A DNA stretch of 64,000 nt from Citrus sinensis. Taxonomy: Eukaryota > Streptophyta > Magnoliopsida > Sapindales > Rutaceae. The stretch covers positions 25,861,501 through 25,925,500 of the forward strand of contig NC_068559.1 in NCBI RefSeq assembly GCF_022201045.2, written 5' to 3'. The position numbers and the translations under genes were made by a program. Shown one piece after another: positions 24,868 to 34,274 of the stretch (positions are counted from its first letter, which is position 1; each line of letters opens with the position of its first letter). Below the pieces are notes generated by a model. It saw nothing but the letters and a program-made list of their open reading frames with translations, was not told the DNA's origin and did no database searches.

Positions 24868-25592
24868 TAGGGGTGTCAAAAAAGCCCGCCCGGACCGGAC
24901 CCGGCCCGGACCCGCCCAATCCGGTCCGGGCAAAACCCGGACCGCATGCATATAAAAACCGGATCCGGGTTTGAAATTCTCAAACCCGGACATTTCCGGT
25001 CCCGGGTCCGGGTTCAACACAAAAAACCCGGAACCCGGACCGGACCCGGTTTTTTAATAAATTTTAAAAAAATAAATATATTATATATAAATATATAATT
25101 ATGAATTTATGATATATTGGATGTTATTTAAATTTATTGTGTAATTATTGTGTTGTTGAATTTAATTTATTTATTTTATATATAGATTGAATGAGTTTAA
25201 GTTAGAAATTGGATAAATTTAGGTATTAAAAAGTAGATTGAAATAATTTTTATTTATCATTTGTGCAAAATTTGTATTGTTAATGTGTTATATATTTGTA
25301 TTTGACTATTTTCTTTTTTAAAATTTGAAATTGAATGAGTTTATTTGATTATTTTCTTTTTTAAAATTTGTATTGTTAGAGAAATTAAAAAAAATTGAAA
25401 AAAAATTAAATTTATCACATGCGGGTTTAAAAAGCCCGGATCAAAACCCGGACCCGGAAGGTGCCGGGCTCAAGCCCGGACCGCACCCGGAAAAACCGGG
25501 TTTTAACCCGGGTCCGGGTTTGCATTTCTCTCATCCGGTCCGGTCCCGGGCAACACCAAAACCCGGACCGGACCCGGATTTTGCCAAGCCTA
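24868..25592. mobile_element. hAT-type non-autonomous element, CCGG-rich subfamily, copy 1
   Basis: Left end TAGGGGTGTCAAAA, right end (reverse complement) TAGGCTTGGCAAAA. Flanked by a perfect 8-bp duplication, TACTACTC (24860-24867 and 25593-25600). Unit A has the uninterrupted site near 11914 (ACACTACTCCGTTC). Both subterminal regions (about 24885-25050 and 25420-25580) are arrays of CCCGGACCGG and GGTCCGGGTT motifs. The centre is AT-rich with no transposase. It lies about 0.7 kb upstream of AGP-B. Confidence 0.92.
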
Positions 25593-25600
25593 TACTACTC

Positions 25601-26295
25601 CGTTCAATAATGCAACTCTACCAACTCCACTGAAGGAGACGATGTTAAATGTGTAAAACGCACTAAATGCATGCTTGGATCATAAAAGGGAGTTTCTTGG
25701 AGCCTTGAACTTGTAAAATAACAGTAATGATGCTGTAGGAATTGGCAGCTCTGCTTCTGTAGGAATCTTGGGACATGCTGCAAATATGATTGGTAATGAA
25801 TATTACATGGAGATAATCACATAGATAATATTAGATCATAGAATTTATATGTTTACACATTAAAAAAAAATAGTTGAATCATTTAAATAGAGACTTGGTA
25901 ACGTAGAAAACTGAAGCAAAATAACAAGAATTATGTTAAATCAAAGACGATTTGGTTGGAATTTGGCAAAGAAATGGAACCCTAATTTTTACTAAAATTA
26001 GGCAAAAGAAAGCTTCTTCCCAATTTGTTAAATTAATTCCTATTTACCAGCTCAGAATGGCTATCCTGAGTTTGTGGAAATAAAGCAACGGGTGCCACCA
26101 CAAGATATGATGAATTCCCCTAATCAAGGACAAACCCATCAGCATAAATAAACCCGACAATCTCTTCCTCAAATCATCCCCAGCATTTGAACGATCTGCA
26201 TTGTTCTCTATATTCAGTAGAGAACCTTGCATATAAGGGGACAAAAAATTAAAAATAATAAAAATAATAAGACGAAAACACAAACCCCATCGTAC
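25601..26295 (+). promoter_or_regulatory. Upstream region of AGP-B
   Basis: From 25828 it matches the AGP-A proximal promoter almost base for base. Further upstream it differs by the missing 0.8-kb block and by the hAT element ending at 25592. No TATA box could be fixed with certainty. Confidence 0.4.
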
Positions 26296-26886
26296 ATGAT
26301 GGCTCGCCTGGTCATTGTTCTTGCTCTCATTTTTGTAGCCATTATCAGTGTGGCCTCAGCCCAGCAGGAACCCATTATTCAGCCACAACCCAATGAACCC
26401 CAGCAGCCTAATCAGCCGCAGGAACCCAATCAGCCTAACCAACCCCAGGAACCCAATCAGCCACAGCAGCCTAATCAGCCTCAGGAACCCAAGCAGCCTG
26501 ATCAGCCACAGACACAGCCACCTGCCCAGCAACCACAGCAGCCTGATCAGCCACAGACACAGCCACCTACCCAGCAACCACAGCAGCCCCAGCAGCCTCA
26601 GCAGCCAAATCAGGCACCCGGTGAGGCACCAACACAGGCACCTCCAGCCGGTGGTGCACCCGCACCGGCACCCGGAGAAGCCCCAGCAGGAGGCCCAAGC
26701 AGTGGACCAGCTGCTGGACCTGGACCTGCAGAAGGCCCCTCTGGCGAGGCTAAGTTGCCTGAGGTTGCAATGCCAGGACCAGTGGGCGAGGGAGATGAGA
26801 ACAAGTCTGAAGGGAGTGGTGCAAGCTCCCTCAAAGTCTCCGCCCTCGTCGCTGGTGTTGCAGTCGCTGCTGCTTTCTTCTACTAA
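26296..26886 (+). CDS. GPI-anchored Pro/Gln-rich arabinogalactan-type protein, copy B
   Basis: Duplicate of the gene at 13436, 196 aa, no intron. Signal peptide 1-22, then the Gln/Pro repeat region, the APAPAPGEAP-type arabinogalactan region and the C-terminal GPI signal (SLKVSALVAGVAVAAAFFY), all intact. It is 12 residues longer than copy A because the NQPQEP/QQP repeat tract has gained units (or A has lost them), plus a few substitutions such as H to Q, T to A in QPPTQQ, and T to A in SGTSS. The coding frame is preserved through all repeat changes, which suggests it is functional. It may be expressed differently from copy A, because the distal upstream sequences differ. Confidence 0.85.
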   Translation: MMARLVIVLALIFVAIISVASAQQEPIIQPQPNEPQQPNQPQEPNQPNQPQEPNQPQQPNQPQEPKQPDQPQTQPPAQQPQQPDQPQTQPPTQQPQQPQQPQQPNQAPGEAPTQAPPAGGAPAPAPGEAPAGGPSSGPAAGPGPAEGPSGEAKLPEVAMPGPVGEGDENKSEGSGASSLKVSALVAGVAVAAAFFY

Positions 26887-27466
26887 TCATGAGCAAATTA
26901 GCTACGTCTACAAAACCACGTACCCGATTGACTAACATTCATCGGTTGTCTAGAGCAAAGCTCATTTGATATATGGATTTGTTTGTCATTAAAATTCGAG
27001 GTTTTACGTATCATGATGAGTTTTAAAATATTGTGGATTGGAGATATTTGGATCTATCATTGGATAATTTCTAAGTTTGACCAATTTTTATCATCATATG
27101 TGCCTGTGGGTGCCTCTTCCGAGTTGAGGCTCGTATATAAAAATATTATCCATTATTTACGTCCTGCAGGCTGCATGCCGACTGATCGATGCATGTCTTT
27201 ATCTTTGGTCAAATTGCCTTTTGTTCTTTATGGAATAGGGTGGTGCTTATTCCTGAAGAAATGAAATTGCTCGCATTCAATCACAATATTGTCACGATTT
27301 GCTTTAATTTAAAGATTTTATTAATCCCGCGTATTTAAATAAATAATATCCTGGCTTTAATTTATTGAGATGAAATTAAAACGAGACTTTGGAATCCCTG
27401 ATCAGACTAGCGCTTGTTGCAGCAAGCAATAATAAAAGGTGACAAACAAAGTAAATGAAATATATA
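26887..27466. other. 3' flank of AGP-B
   Basis: Nearly identical to 13991-14570 in unit A, without coding signal. The shared sequence stops at ATATATA near 27466, where the transposon nest begins. Confidence 0.5.
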
Positions 27467-27513
27467 TCCGGATCCCCTGAGTTACAGTTAACGCAACTTA
27501 CAGGAGCTGCTTT

Positions 27514-28769
27514 TAGGCTTGGCAAAACCCCGGGTCCGGTCCGGGTTTGGTGCACCCCGGGTCCGGACCGGATGCCAAAAATTGAAACCCGGACCCGGAC
27601 AAAACCCGGTTTTTGCATGTCCGGTCCGGGCTTGAGCCCGGCGTGCCCCGGGTCCGGGTTTTGTCTTCCGGGCTTCTAAGCCCGCAAACAATTATTTAAA
27701 AAAAAAATCTTTCATTTTTATTAAGATGTAACAGATTGAAAATAAATTGAAAATAAACGATGGCTCCTTTTTAATCAGCAAAGTCATACAACTATCCTAA
27801 ATTGAAAATAAATTTGATTAAGAATTTAAGATGTAACAGATTGGTAGAAGTTATCTAATAATTGTCAAAGTGGCAGATGGTAAGTGGCATGCACCAAGCA
27901 ACTTAATTAATTAAACAATAAGCTTAGTCATGACTGATATAACTAACAAAATTTGCTGTCAGCATTGATTAAAAATCCACTTCAATAGTGCTATTGTATA
28001 TTACACGAGCAGGCCAATAAGGATCCCTCACAAAATTGGCCATATTTTCCTCATATTCTACGGTCAAAACCATTTAGCCTCACAGCAACAGCAAGTCAGC
28101 AACCATGCACAAAATTGGCCGAAGATAAACACGAATAGAAACAGCCAACACCAACAGAGAAGCAATCGGCAAAAATGCAACTGGGAAGACAAAATATGGA
28201 AGGAAAAAAATCAATACCTGCGGCTGGTAGTGGTGGCTGTGATGGCAGAGTGATGGACTGATGGTGGATGACAAAGTGGCAATGGAGAGTTGGAGACGGT
28301 GGCACTGACGCTGACGGCGCCGGAGGGGGCTGCACTGCGCTGCTGCCGCTGCACGAACGACTCCCGTCACAGCCGCAACTGAGCAAAACCGAGTCAGCAA
28401 ATGCAAACGAGAAGAGATGATGCCGAGTGCCGAGTGCCGAGGGGCGAAGGTGACAGACTGATGGTGGGTGCTAGCCGACGGTGACGGTGGCAGCGTCGCT
28501 GCTTATGCCTTTGGGTTTGGGTGTTTTACGATTTGGGGAATTAGGGACTTTCGGATTTGGGTGTTTTGACTTTTGCGATTTGGGTTTGGGTGGGTAACTG
28601 GTTTTAGTTTTTTTTTTTTTTATTGGGAAAACGGGTCCGGGTCCGGGTTTCAGGTTTTTAGTGCTGAACCCGGACCGTGCCCGGATATGTCCGGGTTTTA
28701 AATTCTGAAACCCGGATCCGCTTTTCTGTATATGCAGTCCGGGTTTTGCGGGTTTTTTTGACACCCCTA
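27514..28769. mobile_element. hAT-type non-autonomous element, CCGG-rich subfamily, copy 2
   Basis: Inserted in the left arm of the fold-back element. Left end TAGGCTTGGCAAAA; right end, reverse-complemented, TAGGGGTGTCAAAAAAA, so it is inverted relative to copy 1. The 8-bp duplication is GCTGCTTT (27506-27513) and ACTGCTTT (28770-28777), 7 of 8 matching. Subterminal CCCGGACCGG arrays lie at both ends. On the minus strand the inner part near 28480-28610 (CACCCAAATCCGAAAGTCCC type) looks like the leader of an autonomous hAT element, suggesting a deletion derivative. No transposase domain was found. Confidence 0.88.
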
Positions 28770-30602
28770 ACTGCTTTACTCTTCTCTGAATTGTTGCCGT
28801 AAAATATCGTGGAGCCCTTGTACTTTATATTATTGAAAATTTATAAATATAAGTATTACGAAACTTTCTGCATTGTAAAATTTCATTCAGACTCTTGCAC
28901 TCTATTTTATTTCATTGAAGCCTTTAGAGTATAAATTCATCCCCTATAATTTTTAAATTCTCAAAATACCCTCCATTTAAGTAAAATATCATTATAATTA
29001 AATGGATTATAGTTATAATTACAATTACAATAATTATTTTATTATAATTATAATTATAATTTTTAAATGGATTATTATAATAATTATTAATAACAATAAT
29101 AAAAATTTATAATTAATTAATCTATTAACAATAATTAATAATAATTTTTAGTTAAATTGTTAATAATAATACTAAACAATAATTGTTATGAATAATTAAT
29201 TTTTGAATAATAATAATAATAATCACAATAATTAAAATATAATAATTATGATAAAAATTAATTAAGGATTTTATAGTAACCTTCAAGGATATTAATTATC
29301 AACAAAAATTTTAAGGATATTATCATTCATCTTCTTTATAATATCATCTTATAATAATTAATATTTTCATGATAAAAGGATTAACAAAATAAAAAGCAAA
29401 TTTCCTTTGAATTCATCCATTTCCACTATTAACTTCTTTTCATAAGCAACCTTCATCGATAATTGAAGCCATCATTAGACTCATCATAGAGAAAGAGAGG
29501 GAGAGTGGGGAAGAAGAAATGGGGAAAAAAATGAAATGTTTACAATTTTATAGTGCATTCACTAAACAATAATCAAAATTAGTTGGAAACATAATGAGTT
29601 AGAATCGAAATGAGGAATTAGAATCAGAATAATTTATTTACTTGAATTGCAAGAATCGTAATTACAATGAGCTATATTACTATTTATATGTTTTACTTTG
29701 TTTTAGAATCAAAATCGGAATGAGTTAAATTGTAACAAATTACTATTAAAAAATCCTTAATTAATTTTTATTGTAATTATTATTTTGTATTTTAATTATT
29801 GTGATTATTATTATTCAAAAATTAATTATTAATAATAATTATTGTTAATTATTATTATTATTATTATTAACAATAACTAGAAAATTATTATTAATTATTG
29901 TTAATAGATTAATTAATTATAATACTTTATTATTATTGTTATTAATAATTATTATAATAATCCATTTAAAAATTATAATTATATTTATAATTACAGTTAA
30001 GGGTGGGCGTTTGGATCGGGTTAACCTAAACCGAACGAAACCCGAAATTTTATTTTGGTTTTGGTTTGGTTTGTGTTAAGTATAAAAATCCAAATGGATT
30101 CAAATTTCCAACCCGTTCGGCTTGGATTTCGGTTCGGGTTGAACCCGAATCAAAATCGAGACCCGATCGGGTTAGCTGAAAAAAAAAAGTCAGAACACCA
30201 AAAAATCAAAACCCTTATTTCCTTTTTTCTCTTCTTTGCACTCCACATCGAGACAAGCACAACCTCAACCCTAGCACACTCACAATCTCACTCACACACA
30301 CCACCGGTGTCAATTCAACTATGTTCAGGTGCATCGGCGTTGCAGTTTCAGATTCAAATGTTGCCTCCTTCTTCGTTTCAGATCTAGTCTTCTTGGGCCC
30401 TTCGCTTTAGATCCAGTCACTGCCTCCTTCTTCGTTCGTAGTCGTTGGGCGCACAATGTGATGTTAATGTCGGTGATGTTTACGATTCCGATGATGTTAT
30501 TTTTAGTGATGTTTGGAATTTCATTTTCGGTGATGTTTGCATTTCGTTGCCTCCTTATTCGTTATTGTTAATTGAATGCATGTTTTTGGAAGGATTTGGT
30601 TT

Positions 30603-30761
30603 TCGGGACTTGGCAAACAAATCTAATCTCAGCTTCTATTCCTCTGTTGATACCCGTTTGCACTTATCCATTAGAATTTTATTCTGACGTTGCAACTCTC
30701 TGCATAGCAACTGTAGTTTGTCTTTAACAAGAATGGCTGCATCTATTTCAGCGAGAACTTG
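30603..30761 (-). pseudogene. Taxilin gene fragment captured inside a hAT element
   Basis: The minus strand reads VLAEIDAAILVKDKLQLL, then CRELQRQNKILMDKCKRVS, then TEE, a stop, KLRLDLFAK. This matches the conserved coiled-coil core of plant taxilins (LCRELQRQNK..L..ECKRVSTEGQ..RLDL). An in-frame TAG stands where the family has Gln, and the match is lost shortly after. Only ~50 codons remain. The upstream side is cut off at the end of the next hAT element. Taxilin function (vesicle traffic partner of syntaxins) is family knowledge; this piece cannot encode a working protein. Confidence 0.65.
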
Positions 30762-32151
30762 TAGTGTTGGCAAAAACCCGGGTCCGGTCCAGGTTTGGCC
30801 CTGCCCGGGACTAGACCGGATCAATAAAACAGCTGCCCGAACTTGGATTGTGCCCCATTTTTTCACATCCTGTCTGGGTCAGGCCCGGCACGTCTCGGGC
30901 ATGGGTTTTTTATCCGGACTTTCTCTGCCCGGATAAATTACTGGTTTACTGTGGTTATTAAAGATTCCAATGAAATCAACCTTGCAAACCATTCCATTTA
31001 CGGCAAATCAATTCCAAAACCAGCAAAGCCTAAAATGCAAAAGTTTGATATCCATGGAGCAATGTTTGTCGTTCTTTGCCAAAAGAATAGCCTGAAAAAC
31101 GTGAGTCGATGATCTGCACTGCGTGGGTTCGAGTGGCTGGTGCTGGGTTTACTGCTGGCTGCTGCTGAGGTGGCTTCATGCATCGTGGTGGTGTGCTGGC
31201 CGAGTTTGTTGGAGGCTGCTGCTGTGGTGATTTCGCGTGGCTGCTGGGTTCGCAAATCGCTACTTTGCTGCTGGTGGTGGTGCTCGTGGCTGCTGGATTC
31301 GGTGATGATTGGTCGTGGGTGCTATTGCCGTGCTGGTTTTGATCGGTTAGGTAATGGCTGCTTGAGAGATGTGTAAGAAGTGCAGACTGCACAACATTTA
31401 ATTTCAAAGATTTTTTTTAAGGAGAAATGCAAATTATGAAGAAATTTGTGCTATTAGAACGAAAAAAATGGATTGATTTGCAGATTTTTTATTTGAAAAG
31501 GATTCATGCTAGAGAAAGCCAAAAGCAAGGAATAAAAAAGGAAAAAAAAAAAAAAAACAAAGAACCATAGTCATAGAACAGCACGTGAGGGCTATCAAAT
31601 GGTGCTTAAAGCACTCAAGAGTCAAGATCTAAGCCAAGTGGTGGTCAAAGCACTCAAGAGCCAAGAGCTTGAGTGATTTTGCTTTTTGCAATCAGATGAT
31701 GATTTTGCAGGATGTATAAGACGCTTTTGCAATCAGTGCTGGCTTGGAGTGTTTGCTGGGGGTGTTTGCTTTTTGCAGCCGGCAGCTTGTGTTTCCTTGG
31801 AATGTTGAGTGGTGGCCTTTAGCTTGGAGTGTTGGAGAGCTGGAGGTGCGGCAGCCGTCAGCAGTGCTTGTGTTTGCATACAAATAGGATAGAAAATTAG
31901 GGTAAGTTTCAATTTTGGGTGTATTACATTTATATTTTCTTTATTTATTATTTTTTTTTTAAACTTATCAAAACCCAGCACGGATCCGGGTTCCGGGTTT
32001 TTTGTGCCATAACCGGAACCGGACTTGGAAGTATCTGGGTTTTAAATTACAATAACCGGACTCGTATTATTTGTATATGCGGTCCGGGTTTTGCCCGGAC
32101 CTGATTAGCCGAGTCTGGGTTGGGTCCGGGCGGATTTTATTGCCACCCCTA
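30762..32151. mobile_element. hAT-type non-autonomous element, CCGG-rich subfamily, copy 3
   Basis: Left end TAGTGTTGGCAAAAACCCGGG, right end (reverse complement) TAGGGGTGGCAATAAAATCCG. Both ends carry GGTCCGG-type subterminal motifs, more decayed than in copies 1 and 2. The 8-bp flanks (AGAACTTG left, AATACATT right) do not match, so the target duplication is missing. The interior is not recognisably coding. Confidence 0.75.
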
Positions 32152-32309
32152 AATACATTCTAGATTATGCCTATTTGCTTAACATCAATTTCAATTGGCC
32201 TTGATATGTGCTCCAAACTCTTGCATATATAGAATTGAACTTTTATTTTTATTCTGATTTAAGATTTAAGATTTGAGAATTTAAAATTTTGGTTGGTTAA
32301 TGACGAATG

Positions 32310-33749
32310 TGTTAAAATATATGTTTCTATAATGTTGATTTTTATGATAACAAACAAGATTAAGAATGATAAATCTTTTAAGCTCAAATTATTTTTTATA
32401 CATTTTAAATAAATCATTATTTTTACATTATAAAGGTTTTATATTTAATAAAAAAATGATTTTATGAAATTGATTGTTTTTATTCTTTTTAAATAAATCA
32501 TTATTTTCACATTATAAATGTTTCATATTTAATGAAAAAATGATTTTATGAAATTGGTTGTTTTTCAAAGTTTATGATTTAATTGAAAGAATTTTGAAAA
32601 CTTTGAAATAAACAAGTATTGCTTGAAATTTTGGAGAATGACTTATTTGAAAAGTGTCATAGCATTTTGGACTATACCATAATTTCAGAAAGTTTTGGGA
32701 TTAACAAAGCATTACATAGAAATTCTAAAATTGGACCTATTTGTAAAGTTTCATAACATTTTGGGTCGTAATATAATTTTATAAAGTTTTGGGATTAAAT
32801 TATAATTTTAGAAAATATGTCACTGTAGCAGTTACTGTAGAAAACGGCGATCCGACATCTTGATAATGACTCGCCGACATCTAACAGAATTGAAGATTAG
32901 CCTCTGAACCTAAACGACGATCCGACAATTTTGATAAACGGCTCGCCGATATCAACCAGAACTGAAGGGTAGTCTCTGGACCTAAACGGCGAACCGACAT
33001 GTGTGATAAACGGCTCGCCGATATCAACCAGTAGCCTCTGGACCTAAACAGCGATTCGACATATAGTTAACGGCGACCCGACAATTTAAAAATCAGCCCC
33101 AACAGTCATATTGACTAGTCAAAAGACGATCCGACATCTAGTTAGCGGCGATCCGACAGTGTGCAGAAAGTCAATAACGGCTAGTTTTCAGCTCCAATTA
33201 TAAATAAGCTCAATCTAATTCAACAAGAAGAATTCCAACGATCATCATTGAGCAAAATATTGAGAATACAACTTTCATTGAACTTTAAATTCTTATATTC
33301 ATCTCATTCATTCACACATTGAGCTTTCAATTGCGATCAAACACATTGTGTGTGAGAGATTCATTTGTAATCTTTTTTTGTAAAATCAAGTTAAAAGATT
33401 GTAAGTATTGGGATACACTTGGGTTAAAAGATTGAGGATAATCTCTTGTTGTAAAGGTCCATTGACACCTTAGAAGTCAATTGTAAGCGTTTGAAGCCTT
33501 GGGAGACTAGCTTAGTGAAATTCTCAAGCCCGGTGAGCTTGGAGGCGTGGACGTAGGCGGGGATTGCCAAACCACGTAAAAATCATTGTGTTTGTTTTCT
33601 CTTCCCTTACTCTTTTAATATTGTGCATGATTGAATTTATTGTTTTCAATTTGATTAAGGCAATAGATTAAATTGTTGAGTGGTTTGCTTAGCTTAAATT
33701 TTAAAATCTCAATTCACCCCCCCTCTTGGGTTGCCTAGTTAGTATTTCA
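32310..33749 (+). mobile_element. Solo LTR of a Ty1/copia-type retrotransposon, copy 1
   Basis: Starts TGTTAAAATATATG and ends TTAGTATTTCA, so it has TG...CA ends, with a perfect 5-bp target duplication GAATG (32305-32309 and 33750-33754). Its 3' part contains GGCGTGGACGTAGGCGGGGATTGCC and CAATTCACCCCCCCTCTTGGGTTG, as in the related copy at 42176-43336, here in the opposite orientation. It contains a ~60-71-bp tandem repeat (about 32843-33170). No internal gag-pol region remains, so it arose by LTR-LTR recombination. Assignment to copia rests on the LTR style. Confidence 0.88.
32843..33170 (+). repeat. Tandem repeat with CGGCGATCCGACA motif inside the solo LTR
   Basis: Units start at about 32843, 32913, 32985 and 33047 with variants of AACGGCGATCCGACA, and each continues to a CTCTGGACCTAA-like end. 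Further shorter copies of the motif follow to about 33165. The matching region of the second LTR (42.7-42.95 kb) instead repeats CCGGTAAGCCGG-like words. Confidence 0.75.
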
Positions 33750-34274
33750 GAATGTTTGGACAATCAAACTATTATAACCTGATTTCAACTCAAACTGAAA
33801 TTTCGATCAGAATTACTAACCCAAACCGAACCGATTTAATTTCGATTCAGTTTGGTTTGGGTTCGTATTTTGAACTCGATTGGGTTGAAACCCAAACCGA
33901 AATCCGAACAACCCGAATCGAAACCTAATTTGCCCATCCTTAATTACAATAAAATAATAATTATAATTATAATCCATTTAATAATTATTATATTTTATAT
34001 ACATGGAGGGTATTTTGGGAATTTAAAAATTATAGGGGATGAATTTCATACTCTGAGGGTTTTAATGAAAGAATATAGAGTGTAAGGGGCTGAACGAAAT
34101 TTTACAATACAAAAAGTTTCACAATACTTATTAATAAATTGTGAATAATGTAAAGCACAAGGGGCTCAGAGATATTTTACAGTAACAATTCAGCAAACGG
34201 AGAAACAGCTGCAAGTTACGTTAACTGTAACACGGGGGATCCGATCCGGATCCATATAGGGGGATCCTATAAGG

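Larger units (their letters stand above)
29998..33942. mobile_element. hAT-type element, CCGAACC subfamily, with captured and nested sequence
   Basis: Inserted in the right arm of the fold-back element. Ends: TAAGGGTGGGCGTTTGG on the left, and TAAGGATGGGCAAATTAGG as the reverse complement of the right. The target duplication is ATTACAGT (29990-29997) and ATTACAAT (33943-33950), 7 of 8 matching. Subterminal regions carry AACCCGAA/GGTTCGGGTT motifs. The interior contains a taxilin gene fragment (30603-30761), a CCGG-type hAT (30762-32151) and a copia solo LTR (32310-33749). Without these insertions it is ~1.1 kb. No transposase was seen. Confidence 0.85.
27467..34274. mobile_element. Fold-back element with long inverted repeats, host of a transposon nest
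   Basis: Unit A is continuous here (about 14568), so this 6.8 kb is an insertion in unit B. The outer ends are inverted: GGATCCCCTGAGTTACAGTTAACG on the left, and the reverse complement of the right end reads GGATCCCCCGTGTTACAGTTAACG. The arms continue inward as long inverted repeats. The left arm is 27467-27513 plus 28770-29275; the right arm is 33943-34274 plus 29735-29997. Both pass through a shared AT-only section. Removing the nested hAT elements leaves ~1.6 kb: two arms of ~550-600 bp and a ~460-bp centre. No transposase is present. Flanking ATATAT may be the target duplication, but the edges are uncertain by several bases. Confidence 0.7.

Noticed and set aside
24868-25592. CCGG-rich segment as a CpG-island promoter
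   Set aside because: The 8-bp target duplication and inverted ends show it is a hAT element.
28080-28406. Overlapping minus-strand open frames inside hAT copy 2
   Set aside because: No hAT dimerisation or BED zinc-finger motifs are visible; composition suggests remnant leader sequence.
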